A DNA stretch of 64,000 nucleotides from Heliocidaris erythrogramma. Taxonomy: Eukaryota; Echinodermata; Echinoidea; Camarodonta; Echinometridae. Below are positions 10,203 to 21,142 of the stretch, one piece after another. Location: positions 4,302,244-4,366,243 of the forward strand of contig CM046869.1 of NCBI GenBank assembly GCA_025617745.1, read 5' to 3'. The notes under the pieces are model-generated. The model was not told where the DNA came from, did no database searches, and saw only the letters and a list, made by a program, of their open reading frames with translations. Each line of letters begins with the position of its first letter. Positions within the stretch are counted from its first letter, which is position 1. The translations under genes were made by a program, and so were the position numbers.

Positions 10203-10204
<2 letters not shown>
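9662..10204 (-). mobile_element. tRNA-derived SINE, copy 2, with nested MITE
   Basis: Same SINE as at 1620-1976, with the (ATA)n tail at 9661-9675 and the B-box GGTTCGAATCCC at 10147-10158 on the minus strand. A short inverted-repeat element (9711-9884) interrupts the body. The outer end of the head gives way to a run of 30 C (10205-10234) where copy 1 continues with CACCTCTACA. Confidence 0.75.
9711..9884. mobile_element. Short TIR element (MITE) inside a SINE
   Basis: 174 bp beginning GGGGTGTTGCAAGAAAGTTG and ending with its reverse complement; about 30 bases of imperfect terminal inverted repeat. No coding capacity. The flanks do not show a clear target duplication, so the class is open. 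Confidence 0.75.
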
Positions 10205-10234
<30 letters not shown>

Positions 10235-10639
10235 ACTCGGAGGTCGAAGGGACCGCATGCGTGTTCCCAAAATCTCCGGTAAAGGGGTACTTTTTGGGCG
10301 ACACAATCCGGCTCGTGAATTGTAAAAAAAAGGGGGTGTTTTTCTTTCTCTCTCTCTCTCTCTTCGACACCTGAGAAATTAAAAAAGGGGGGTTATGAAA
10401 TATCTTGAAAAATTGATCAAATCCTCATGTGCAAGTGCCTCAGACAAATTATATTTTATCCTGTTATTGATATTATCCCATTGATATTCTGGTTACAAGT
10501 GAAAGTAACATAAGTTGAAACTGCTATTAACAGGACTTACCATTAAAAAAACTGTTATGTCATGAGATTTTCATTTTTGTTTGGTTTCTTATGACTGCAT
10601 TGAGTTCTGAGATACCATTTTGAACATTGTAATGACAGC

Positions 10640-10895
10640 TTACTTCGGAGGGGGGTTGGTGTCTGTCCTGAGATATGGGGTTGGAATGAGAGCTCACCTG
10701 AGATAGGGGGGTACATTGAGCAGTGTTCTGAATTTAGGGGGGTCTCCAAGGCAGGAAAAGCCCGCGCAAAACCCGCGATAGGGGGGTTCAGAAATGTTGG
10801 CAGGCCTGAGATAGGGGGGGGGGGGGTGCTTTCAAAGGGAGGGAACAAGCATACGCGTACCCTAAATAATACTGAGTGGGGGGGGGGGGCGGGTC
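10640..10895 (+). repeat. G-rich tract with spaced G runs
   Basis: Repeated GAGATAGGGGGG-like words, with runs of six to ten G spaced by 20-50 bases, ending with a run of about 10 G near 10880. It lies about 200 bp downstream of endophilin-B exon 1 in that gene's sense, within intron 1. Such spacing could form G-quadruplexes. The complementary frame has no protein similarity I recognise. Confidence 0.5.
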
Positions 10896-11063
10896 CACAA
10901 CACCCGTCTATAATCAAAGTATTGTGGACTATTCTGCAAGCTGCTGCTTCTCCAATTACAACAGCAAAAAAAAAATGCGCACAGATATTAACAGCAAAAT
11001 AACGATATGCGCATCAACTGAATAAATGTCTTCTTTATTTAGTAGGATAATGGTTTTAATTAC

Positions 11064-11123
11064 CTGGACCGTTCGGTTGATGAAGGTCCCGGCTCCTGAT
11101 GCCATCGACTTGAGTTTATCCAT
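11064..11123 (-). CDS. SH3GLB: Endophilin-B first coding exon (amphipathic N-terminus)
   Basis: A 20-codon minus-strand exon begins with ATG and reads MDKLKSMASGAGTFINRTVQ, then meets a GTAATT donor in phase 0. The pattern KL..xAG.F..R.VQ matches the N-terminal amphipathic helix (H0) of endophilin-B, which inserts in the membrane next to the BAR domain. It joins in frame to the exon at 204-345 across a 10.7 kb intron filled with mobile elements. The 5' UTR and promoter should lie to the right (11124 onward), facing the plus-strand amine oxidase. The gene symbol is a family name. Confidence 0.9.
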
Positions 11124-11526
11124 AGCTGTAGTTTGTCAGGCGATAATTATTATTCAGACTATTACTTATAAGAGTACAATTACAATTTCGGAAATGTACA
11201 AACGGGACCACGAAGAGAAAAGCTGTCAATGTGTATATTTCTGCACTCTCGGTTCAAAGCGGCTACAAAATAATATCCTGTGCACTCAGCATATGGGAGT
11301 ACAGGCAGGCACAACACTCATCAAGGACCAGCCACTGACAGAACAGTTCCGTGTTGACAGATATAACGAACATATCATATGTTCCTAAACCAACCAGTAC
11401 AATTTTTGCATTATAGATATTAGTTTCATAGCTGAGTGCACGATATGAAAAATTCTTCATATATAGGTGCAGATTTCATACAACGTCCACATTTTGTATT
11501 TTTCTTTCTTCATCTGTTCGTGTCGA

Positions 11527-11573
<47 letters not shown>

Positions 11574-11747
11574 CCCTCATCTCTCTCTTATTCTTTCTCT
11601 CTTTTTCATTCGATGTCTAGTGTCTCCCTCCCTCTCTCTCTCTTTCTGTTTATCTATCTACGTTTGTATTTATCCATCTTTCCACCCTCTCTCGACCCCC
11701 TTGCTCTTTAATCCTCTCTCATTCTCTCTATTTCTTTATCATTCTCT

Positions 11748-11797
<50 letters not shown>

Positions 11798-13417
11798 TCG
11801 GTCTGATGAACCCTCAGAAATATTTAAATAAGGCCTGCAAGACCGACATTTCGGTTTCGTTGCTTTGTCCTGCTCTACAAGCGGAAAGCATTCTTGAGTG
11901 GTACTATTAGCATAATAGCAGGAGGAAAGTATCAGAATAGACACTCAGATTCTTTTTCTTTCGAGGGGGTGGGGCGGCCTGTGCCCCCTTAATAGCATAA
12001 CCTAAGTAAACAAAAGCAAAATATGCCCCCACCCATTTTTAATTTTTCGACCTGAAAGGCATCAGAGAAATTTCATATTTCTGTCACTCTTGTAAGAGAT
12101 TCTTTGTGCAAATGATCATCCCCCAAATAAACAATGAATACACCCCACCCAACCTGGATCCGCCCCTGAGTATAGGAATTAGCATATCACACTATCCCTA
12201 TATAGCTTTTGAAAGCTGCATATAGTTTGTTTATCATTCGACGAAAGCTCATCGTTCCTACGACTACTGACAAATAAAATTTGACTCTTTATTTTTTTGT
12301 TCTTGTTGCAGGATGGAATTCCATAAGTACTCAATAATGTCTCTTTTAATGGTGTTTTCATTGATATTATCTTAATAAATTATCTTGATCAATTATGCAG
12401 TCTGATACTTTTCTTTGAAACAGCTCTTGGTCAAAATGTTTCATGCAATTGAAAACGAAATTGAAAAATAGTAACATGTTGACATACTGCTACACACATG
12501 TTCAAAGAAACAAACAGCTAGGCCTATAAGGTTGGTTGGGCGACTTGGTCACATTGGTGTGCACCTCCCCCCACCCCTCTCCGTTTTATATTTTTCAACA
12601 AATCCCTTATTGTTGTTGGCAAATTTGTAGAAAAAAAAGTAAGACTATTTTCACCCATTTCGTCAAACGATAAAATCTGAGGACGTCATTTATATTTCAT
12701 TTTGCTTGTTCAATTTTGATCCTTTTTTTGTGTTTTATTCTTCCTTTGTCCATCTTTTTATTTCTTTTTTTCGACATTTCCTTGCATTTTTTAGATTGGC
12801 TACGGCTCGAAATGGCGTCACATGTTGGAACATGCGTATACTGAGATAATGAGTTTCATTTTGTCTATCATTATCTCAGCAAAGTAAGGGTACCATTATA
12901 TAAAAAAAGTAAATGACCAGAACAATCAAGAATTAAAAAGATATTATGGCACTGTTCTCCCATGTCAGATAAAGTTTTACGATGAAATCAATATTTTAAT
13001 AGGCGTCCTTTATTATTGTCTGTCCTTGATAATACTAAGGGTCATCATTGTGATTTGATAGCCTTGTCACACACATTAATCTACCCGTGAAAGCAAGATG
13101 CCATCATTTTCGTCTAGATATCGGGTTAAGGTCCCTAGATTTCATAGAAACATATACTTTTTTCTTATTCCTGCTCTTGTTACATAACACTCCAAGCATG
13201 TGGACGGAACGTAAATTTCCTATAAATACATCAAGAATCAGAAGGAAACGGTCATTCATAATGTTCATGCGAGACAGATATTTCAACATAATTTCCAGAC
13301 TCAACAGTCACTTACCGTTTATTTTCATCAATATTTGTAATTGATTTGATTGACTGCAAAAACGTGATTACAGCCTACAAGGGAGGATCAATAAGCACGT
13401 ATAAGGAAGATAAGAAG
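11124..13417. promoter_or_regulatory. Divergent intergenic region between endophilin-B and amine oxidase
   Basis: 2.3 kb separate the start codons of endophilin-B (leftward) and the first candidate exon of the amine oxidase (rightward), so both promoters should lie here if that exon is real. It holds two (CT)n tracts (11526-11577 and 11751-11795), a decayed GGCGGATCC-type fragment ending near 12170, and a perfect 12-bp stem (12841-12852 with 12868-12879). I see no convincing TATA box or initiator. Confidence 0.45.
11526..11795 (+). repeat. (CT)n microsatellites
   Basis: Two pure CT tracts of about 50 bp, separated by imperfect pyrimidine-rich sequence. The open frames reading as SLSLSL or EREREK here are products of the repeat, not genes. 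Confidence 0.9.
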
Positions 13418-13471
13418 ATGGCGAAATTCTTGAAGCAACTCTCTGTCGAAAACTTGCTCGAAAACATTAAG
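13418..13471 (+). CDS. Candidate alternative first exon 1a of the amine oxidase
   Basis: ATG in a good context (AAGATGG) opens an 18-codon frame, MAKFLKQLSVENLLENIK, that ends exactly at AAG before a GTAAGA donor, in phase 0. The shared exon at 25882 needs phase 0. The peptide is a plausible amphipathic helix. The link to the amine oxidase is inferred from strand, phase and lack of any other plus-strand gene between. It could instead belong to an unrecognised small gene. Confidence 0.5.
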
Positions 13472-14901
13472 GTAAGATACCTACCTGTGACTCGACACTA
13501 AACATAATTATCTGAATACATATATAGGTTCTTTAACCAAATGCCTTTATTGTTTTCAATAATATCTCTAATTTCTCTGTAAATTCCCATATAGAAATTC
13601 AGGGATAAAAACAAAACAAAGTCACTTTACTTGTGTTGGCTCGCTTTGTTTTATTCGAAGAGAACAAGATTACAAGATTAAAGGAACTAAATTAAAGTGA
13701 AAATCCTATCAGCCAACCATACAACGCCATCTGTGCTATATGAAATCAACAGTGTAAAAATATGTCTAGCATATTATTGTAAGTATCATGTAGTTTTTAG
13801 TCATATAATTATATGCAAAACTGATCCATAATGTGTTTTCGTTTTGTAACAAAAGTTAACTGCTTTATGTCATCCACTCAATGACGGCAATTCCAATAAC
13901 AAATTTAGCCCATTTATGAAGGCAAAATCGTTGTCAAAAGTTGGCACAATTTCAGACTTTATATATCTTGCACTTGCTGATAACAATATTGAATTACTTT
14001 TCGTAGATTATGATTACTATCAACACGCAAACGTACAATGAAGAATTCCGAATTGTACATATACAAGGGATTTAAATCAAAAGAATGTAGACTAAATCAT
14101 GAATGAAAAGCATTGGATTAGTTTATGATAAGTTTCGAAAGTGATGAAAAAAATATGATTTCTATAAAATTAATCGCATAAGACATTAATGATGTAATTT
14201 GCATTACCAACAAATAACTGAGGTTTCTTTGTAAGAAATAAAAACTACTAGTACATGCATGCATCTGTGTCGTGTAAAAAAAAAAGAGACTCCATACTGA
14301 GGGCGCATGTTAATGTTTCATAATCCGCCAGTTAAAGGTTCACTAAATCTGGGCCTCGTCAGAGTTGGGACTGATTGCACCTTAATCATGTCAGTAATAA
14401 AATATTTGATATTGATATCAATCGAAACTCTGTACTTCAAAATTACCAGTAGGAGACTGTAAATTTGCGATTGATTTGATTCGAATTAATGGTAAAGACA
14501 TGACAGGGCCCTGATTCTCAAAGAAAAGGTATACCAAAGATCATTGTGGTGTAAACGATTTCAGAATGATTTAAGACAATTATACTTGTATCTGAAACAG
14601 GGTTAGGGTTTAACCGTAAATGGACGCGCCCCCTGGAAATGTTGAAGACTGTATAGCAAATAATTCTTCTCCCCTATCGCGTCCTCCCCCATGTACCCCC
14701 ACCTCACCCCCGGGCCCTGGCGAGAAATCGCCGTGCATGTCGATGATCATCTGTTAAGCGCACAACGGAATATTAATAATGCACTTAGCTTGGACCAGAT
14801 GTTTGTCATAATTCATTACTAATACTATATACCCCAAATCGATTGGGATAAACGATTGCATGGCAGTACAATAACATTTTTATTCGTAATATCATAAAAA
14901 A

Positions 14902-14961
14902 ATGGCAGACTTTTTTAAAAAACTGACGGACGACGCTGGGAAGGCATTCGACAATTTCAAA
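14902..14961 (+). CDS. Candidate alternative first exon 1b of the amine oxidase
   Basis: ATG in good context (AAAATGG) opens 20 codons, MADFFKKLTDDAGKAFDNFK, ending before a consensus GTAAGT donor in phase 0. It resembles exon 1a in start (MA.F.K.L), length and amphipathic character, which suggests duplicated alternative first exons. A TATA-like CTATATACC lies at about 14825, 76 bp upstream of the ATG. The N-terminus also loosely resembles BAR-protein H0 helices (KKL..DAG..F), but it is on the opposite strand from endophilin-B. Confidence 0.52.
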
Positions 14962-15599
14962 GTAAGTACATGTATTATCGTTTCTGTGCAAGGGCAAATA
15001 TTAAACTGTTATCTAACATAATAATCCTTCGAAATGACATTACAATATTTTGTTTTGCTTCATATCGGGTTGTTCGATGGCATCACATCAATAACATTGA
15101 CATAACACGTTCCTCGGTTACCTCAAACTTTGTCGATAATACCCACATTGAGTGATCAAACTGATAATCTTAGAGATCATTCCGATGATGGATAATAGTT
15201 TTCTTTTGATCATATTTCGGAGAGCTGAGCTAGTTGAATTCTCAGACAATAGTAATGGATAACGATTACGATACTTGTTAATGTGCGAGACAAGTTGCTC
15301 CGGTATCAAAACCCTTAACTGTAACAAAAATAAAAAGTATTGAAAATGTATTTAAACCGTTAATTTGATTATTTCATTTAGTATAATTCTTTCAGATTTA
15401 CATTGGTATAATCTACTTTATTTTATTCAGCTAACCTATCCACAGTTATATAGGAATTATCCTGTATATAGTTGTCAATTTTAACGCCATCGAAGTACGC
15501 TCTATTGATCATGCTTAGCATATGGGCCTATACCCTGGTTTCATATACACATAGAAACTTTACATCATGGACATCGGGTTACCTATCCATCTATCTGTC

Positions 15600-15800
15600 T
15601 ATGTCTCATAGCTTTTAATTGTGATAGATCTTGAGACATAGGTTCTCCTTAACCTTCTGTCTTCAGCTGTTAGCTGCTCAAAAGACATCCCTGTCGACTG
15701 CTTTATGTTATTAATCGAGGTCTTAGTCGGTCTACCCCTTTTTCTTCTGCCATTTGTTCCTCCTTGCAAGATAGCGTTTGCCAAGCTATTCTTCCATCTA
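15600..15800 (-). pseudogene. Non-LTR retrotransposon ORF2 3' fragment
   Basis: A minus-strand frame reads GGTNGRRKRGRPTKTSINNI followed by LTAEDRRLRRTYV. This is the pattern GxRxRGRP...W.....(A)xDRxxWRxxV found at the C-terminal end of many LINE reverse transcriptases; the tryptophans are lost. It is a decayed fragment in intron 1 of the amine oxidase. Confidence 0.65.
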
Positions 15801-15814
15801 TAGCCAGCACAAAA

Positions 15815-16105
15815 AGTAAGAACACTCGACTTAGATTGATTATATTTTTTAAAAATGAGAACAATAAAGATCGTATTGAGTATCATTTTAAAGCTTCGAT
15901 AATTTCCTACCACAGCATAACATATGTTATATGATTTGCTAAATGGGGCGTGTGCAGGCGGCGTTAAATATGGGGAAGGGTCAAAAAGGAAATTTGCAAA
16001 ATATTATGGTTTAGGGGATTATCCAAGCTTCAAAATGATACTCAATACGATATATATTGTTCTCATTTTAAAGAAATATAATCGATCAAAGTCGAGTTTC
16101 CTTAC
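15815..16105. repeat. Inverted repeat of about 95 bp
   Basis: Sequence at 15815-15910 recurs as its reverse complement at 16014-16105 (for example TGATACTCAATACGAT...GTTCTCATTTT), separated by about 100 bp. The left arm adjoins the LINE fragment, so this is probably a duplicated inverted LINE-associated segment. No other content recognised. Confidence 0.65.
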
Positions 16106-16109
16106 CTTT

Positions 16110-17519
16110 TTGTGCTGGGTATATATGGTTACATTATATAGTCACAATTGTGATAAGGTGATCTTTTCCCCCTATGTAACTCTACATCAACTCTCTCACT
16201 TCCTTGTTGTTTATGTGAAGAAGTGTAGTGCACTAGCCTTCTCATCGGGATTATGGGTTAAGTCTAATCAGGTTATGAATTTGTCATAGCCTTTTGCAGA
16301 ATTTAACACAGGTTTAGAAGTATCTTAATGTACATAAATTGACTTTGAATGTACATATATATCTAAGCGAACAAAAAGTGTTATTAATTAAGTAATGAAA
16401 GTACATACAAATTAATATTGTGATGATGGTCTACAGGTCTAGTATGATTAAAACTGGATATAAACCAAGTCAAAGTTTTTACATAAATATTTTACGCGGG
16501 AAAATTATAAATGGAATTTCCCTGGAATTTTTGTTTTTCCTTCCTCCCCTCCCTCTATGCCCGCAGTCACTGTGAAATTTTGATATTAATTGAATTTAAT
16601 CTTTAACTCATTTCCCTGATTTTAAGTGAAAGTCTGGCAGCATGCATGGAGATGTTAGCGATAATTTAGTTTAAGCCACACTATGAAATTACCAGCAAAA
16701 TTCATGACAAAATTATGAAAAGCAAGGTGACAGGTCACCCATAATAATTATTTACAATAATGAAGCGAGCAAGCGATGCAATATGCAATATGGTTCTCTA
16801 AACAATGTAATAAATAATGATACTCCAGAATAGACACCAGCATAGCAGTAATCATCAACATATATAAAATACTCATGATGATTATCGATTCTTATTGTGT
16901 TCCACGCTTTACAAATAAAAACGAATATTACCAAGCAATAAAAATAACATACTTGCTTCTTTCTCTTACCCATTTGATATCAGCATTTTATTTCTAGAAT
17001 TTGCTTCTCTTTTCCCCTTTAACCAAGATCTTAATTTCTTCGGTCATACTCCTCCTTTTCGAAAAAGTTTGTATGCATAACAAGACTTGGGACAGGACAG
17101 AGAGAGAGAGAGGGAGAGAGAGAGAGGGGGGGGGGTGAAGATGTCTCTTTCATCGAAGATCCAAACACAATGTGGAATGGAGATGTGATATAACAGTCTG
17201 TCCAGGAACCCGTAAAAATTAACTTTGGACTTGTCTTACCTCCTACCAGAGCTCAAATTAATGAAGGAAACTTTCTTATTCCCACAAAGGTGTCGCCCTT
17301 GTTTTATTTGATTTTCTCAAACTTCACTGATCTTTCATTTTTCCTCTTTTATTCTTCTCTTTAATTACCTCCTAATACAGGTATAGCTAGCTGTTCGTGT
17401 GGTATAATTTCAAGTCAGGATGTACAATTTATTTATGTCCTTGGGAATAGTTGCCCAGGGATAACATCTGGATTAGTTGTCTGTCTGGACGGAAGTGTTC
17501 TAGTCCTGAAGGGAAGTTG
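16110..17519. other. Non-coding stretch of intron 1
   Basis: AT-rich sequence with a (GA)n/G-run tract at about 17099-17135. I see no exon, splice-bounded frame or named repeat. Confidence 0.4.
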
Positions 17520-17825
17520 ATATTAATAATAATATTCCATTCTTGTATAGCGCATATCATATTATCATATAACGTGTCTATGCGCTTCCAAAGGACTTTG
17601 GATGTCATTAACCTGGCTTTATAGCTCCGGCAACCGTAGCGCTCAGTGCATTCAACGGTCCAGGATTAAATCCTACCAAGTAACCACCTGGTACTTCACC
17701 TGGGTCGAGTGTGGCAAATGTAGATTAAAGTTTTGCCAAAGGACGTTAGTGCTGCTGCAGGGATTCGAGCTCCATACCTCGTGATTCATAGTCCGGAGAC
17801 GTGCACTAGACCACAACACCTCTAC
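17520..17825 (-). mobile_element. tRNA-derived SINE, copy 3 (diverged)
   Basis: Shares with copies 1 and 2 the (AAT)n tail side, the segment GGCAAATGTAGATTAA and a degenerate B-box (GAGCTCGAATCCC read on the minus strand). The head ends with CACAACACCTCTACA, directly next to the 7SL-like tandem units. Confidence 0.65.
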
Positions 17826-18225
17826 AATTGTGTGTAAGTGTGTGTAATTGGGTTTTTACAGACGTGTATCAATCAGATATGATTATTTACGCCTGGGGAC
17901 CGACCTTTAACGTCACCATCCGAAAGACGTGACTCAGTCTCGAACCTGGGTCCGCCGAATCAGTTTATAACTTGCACTGTTAGCTGGATTACAGGCGCAC
18001 GCCACAACCCCAGTCCACCTCTACAAGGGTGGGTGTGTGTGTAATTGGGTTTTTACAGACGTGTATCAATCAGATATGATTATTTACGTCTGGGACCGAC
18101 CTTTAACGTCACCATCCGAAAGACGTGACTCAGTCTCGAACCTGGGTCCGCTGAATCAGTTTATAACTTCCACTGTTAGCTGGATTACAGGCGCACGCCA
18201 CAACGCCCAGTTGACACCTCTACAC
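17826..18225 (-). mobile_element. Tandem pair of 197-bp units with a 7SL/Alu-like 5' domain
   Basis: Two direct units (TAATTGGG at 17845 and again at 18042, a 197-bp period). Read on the minus strand each unit contains TGTGGCGTGCGCCTGTAATC, then CAGCTAACAG, and about 58 bases after the TGGCG a GGTTCGAGACT B-box. That order and spacing resemble the 5' Alu domain of 7SL RNA (GGTGGCGCG...CTGTAGTCCCAGCTA, then GTTCGAGAC). The words CACCTCTACA recur at each unit boundary and at the end of the adjoining tRNA-type SINE. A tRNA-like origin with chance similarity is the alternative. Confidence 0.5.
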
Positions 18226-18498
18226 GGATCAGGATCAGGGCTTTATATACCAGGGGCGAATTTTAGAATAAATTATGATCTTGAAGAATAAGATTATGAA
18301 TTAGGCAACAAATTTTCGGCACCCAACCTTTGAACATTCGCGTCCAGGGGGTAGTCGCCCCGACTTGATTTTTGATTGTGTATCAGCTAAATGGCTTTTG
18401 TAAGTCTGCCAGGAAGGACGCCATCTTTGTTGTTGGTCTTAGAATGGTCTTAGCTACGGCTTGCTATCTTGACAACGTGACCAAGGGACTCCCGAAAT

Positions 18499-18720
18499 TT
18501 AAAGTGGCATTAAACTGGTAAAACTTGTTTGGATAATAGGAACATTTTATATCTCAAACTATTATGCTTGACTTTTCAAATGTGGAAATTTGCCTAAAGA
18601 TACATTCTTAGCTTCTACAAACTAGAATGGGCATGATGGGAAAATGAGAGGGACGGACACTTTTCAAATCCTTTTGAAGGATATGGCACCGTTAGGAGTT
18701 TCAGTTTACTGTCGCTTTAA
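18499..18720. mobile_element. TTAA-bounded MITE, TTAAAGTGGCATTAAACTGG type, copy 1
   Basis: The two ends are TTAAAGTGGCATTAAACTGG and, inverted, TTAAAGCGACAGTAAACTGA; TTAA at both borders suggests a TTAA target duplication. A second copy in reverse orientation is at 41693-41987, downstream of the amine oxidase stop codon. Confidence 0.7.
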
Positions 18721-18952
18721 CACTTTGGAGCATTATGTTGGAAATGTGTTTGGGGCATCGATGTAACCCCCCCCCCCCCCCCTTGATTCTACTACCCCTT
18801 GTCTATAAAAGTATGCATGGGTATGTCACTGGTATAAGAAAAGTAAAACTATATTTATTACATTTTCGACTTCTTTATATGATAAAATAAAGATGGTTTA
18901 TCAGGATAGACATGTAACATCATTTGCATGTTGTCAATAGGCCATTCCTTGG

Positions 18953-19250
18953 TTATACAGAGCGAGCCCAAACTGTGGCCGCGGGACTCTGACCCGGCGT
19001 TGCTTGAATCAGGGAAGTGTATAAAGAGACTTCCCTGCTTGAATGACTTCAGAGAGAACCTCGTACAAAGCTGTTGTTTAGAGGCAGCGAATGAATGCAG
19101 CTACCCTGACAACAAAACGCTAGTTTATCCAGCACTTGCGTCGAGTCGTGTTTGTAAAGATATCTGTTTATATTGTTCTCGAATCTCGAGTCTCAATAAA
19201 ATTGAGATTTTGGTCCGTTGCACACATAGAAGACGGGATAAAAGGTAAGA
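18953..19250 (+). promoter_or_regulatory. Possible upstream promoter/exon for candidate exon 1c
   Basis: A TATAAAGAG word at about 19020 is followed by higher-complexity sequence with a GTAAGA donor-like site at about 19248. This could be a promoter with a non-coding exon for transcripts using the ATG at 19674. The plus-strand frame through it has no recognisable domain. Weak evidence. Confidence 0.22.
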
Positions 19251-19673
19251 CCAGGCAAGCTAAATCTCTGCTTTTAACACAAAAACTCAATGGTTTTGCT
19301 TGCATTGAAACCTATAACAGCGTGCATTATTCGTAGTTCTCCTTGCCCGGGATTCACGCTAGAGTGAACATGTTTAGCCATAAGAAACCAGTGAATATAA
19401 CAAAAATGCGATCCGCAGTCACATTCAATGCACTGTGTCACTTGAGAGAAGTCATCTGTTGAAAACGATTCTACTTCTGCAAGCAATCGGCACTCCCAGT
19501 ATTTGATTACTTATTGACAAGCATATTAGCCTGCTTTCAGTTCAGTCACAGTGAAGTTCCCTCAGTTCATAGTAAGGTTCGCCATAACGCTGTGTCATAC
19601 GAAATCCCGATAGATCTTCCATTGGATTCTAAATTCATCGTCTGCGGAAGTTTTGGGTTTTGGCGCGTTCATC

Positions 19674-19757
19674 ATGAACGGGACAACAAATGGCGATGAT
19701 GATGTTAATCGTTATGTAGCAGTGTCGTATTTGAAGATGAAGAGACCAACCTACATT
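19674..19757 (+). CDS. Candidate alternative first exon 1c of the amine oxidase
   Basis: ATG with A at -3, an in-frame stop upstream (TAG at 19611), and 28 codons starting MNGTTNGDDDVNRYVAVSYL and ending before a consensus GTAAGT donor in phase 0. It is the third candidate on this strand that fits the phase-0 acceptor at 25882. Its acidic, Asn/Asp-rich start differs from 1a and 1b, so it would give a different N-terminus. Assignment is by phase and position only. Confidence 0.42.
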
Positions 19758-19809
19758 GTAAGTTTTAATATTTTACTTTATAAATATAAATCAAATATAA
19801 TAAGCCTGT

Positions 19810-19872
19810 ATATAAAGACCACTCAAGGGAGACACGAATAGCGGTCTTTATGAACAGGTGGTCTTTATGTAA
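19810..19872. repeat. Short inverted repeat around TAAAGACCAC
   Basis: ATAAAGACCAC and GTGGTCTTTAT form an 11-bp stem, with a further GCGGTCTTTAT between them. It lies just downstream of the exon 1c donor and looks like a repeat tail. Confidence 0.45.
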
Positions 19873-20720
19873 GGTTCTATTGATATAAAATTATGTTATT
19901 CAATGAGAAACACTTTTCAACATCATGGAAAAAGAAGAAATCGGCTCCGAGTCGTAATCAGACGTCAGAACTGTCCCTCGAGTGTTTACGATTTGAAACT
20001 GATTTGGCCTTTATTCTGGATATAAGGCTGACATCACACCAACTGTCTATGTCGAGTGTTCATATTACTGTTTAACTAGAATCTGAATCAGGTAAATTTT
20101 ATTTGTTAACATGCCCATGTTTAATGATAGTTCGATTTATTCCCAAATGGGATGGTAGTCGATCGCATAGTGTGCGGTGGGCTTCAGTGTGAAGCAGGAC
20201 TGAGGGTCATCATGCATGGAGATACAAAGGAATAATGACCATACACAAAAGGATAAAGAAAGGATGATCAGTGATGATAGGATCTATAGCTTTAAATTCA
20301 TGGTATTCTGATTTCTTTCTGTCTCGCCCCTTTTGAGTGAGCCAAGTAGTGTATAGGCTGAGAAATAACCATGAGATTTCACTCGCACATATGCTAGGTT
20401 TATTTATTTTGTTTAATTATATGTTTTATTAAATCAAAAGACAAAAATCATATTTACATGCCATCAACAATGATTGGTACACAACAAAAAAGATTTAAAA
20501 AAAACTAAATAAATAAAAATAAACAAATAAAAAAGTGACAAGAAATAGAAGATATATTTAAACCAATAACATATTATAGTCATCCATACCTTCATAGCCT
20601 CCCATAGATAGGGGACACCCCTTCCTACCGTGTAAAAAGATTGGAGATTTGAAAAGTAAAATAGCCTGTTCTTAATTGGGATTAAAAACTCCTCAAACTT
20701 TAATAAATAATAGAATTAGC

Positions 20721-21142
20721 GGCCAAAGTCGTTATTATGCCCAGCCGCCATTAAATCCGCCTGACCAAGTGAATAATTAGTCAAGTTTCTTGGTTTTCAT
20801 TGTTGAAATTCAGTTATTTATAACGAAATAAACGCTATCGTTATCGATTCATAACTGAAAAAAATATCAGCAAGAAAGAGCGGGATTCGAACCCGGGACC
20901 TTAAACGCGAGTGCGGTGTAGAAAGAGAATACTCTGACAGTCTGATCAGACGGCTTTACCACTAGACCACGAGCAATTGACAGCGAATCTGATCTTGCTG
21001 CACTAGATCTATTACTTAGTTTATTAAGGCTTTATACCTCCGCTCCATACAAATCCTATCTATACCTCCGTTCTGCTGTTTTATATCCTAGGTAGGATTC
21101 TTGCCAATTCGAGGATTACTGGGCATATTAGCTATAATAGCC
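20721..21142 (-). mobile_element. TIR element with internal tRNA-like segment, copy 2
   Basis: 422 bp flanked by GAATTAGC at 20713-20720 and 21143-21150, a perfect 8-bp target duplication. Ends are GGCCAAAGTC... and ...ATAATAGCC, with inverted inner end words (ATTATGCCCAG, TAATATGCCCAG). On the minus strand the middle reads as a tRNA-like gene, with TGGTCTAGTGGTAA as A-box and GGTTCGAATCCC as exact B-box, about 75 bases apart. Same family as 2370-2762. Confidence 0.8.

Noticed and set aside
11436..11944. SLSLSL and EREREK frames
   Set aside because: They are read through (CT)n tracts. The same applies to frames at 24309-24626 and 25596-25904, apart from the true exon beginning at 25882.
14902..14961. 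Alternative first exon of endophilin-B (H0-like KKL..DAG..F)
   Set aside because: It lies on the opposite strand from endophilin-B, so it cannot join that gene without a rearrangement. Phase and strand fit the amine oxidase instead.
20880..20990. tRNA gene on the minus strand
   Set aside because: A- and B-boxes are good but the acceptor stem ends do not pair, and the segment lies inside a repeated element with an 8-bp duplication. It is a tRNA-like segment, not a tRNA gene.
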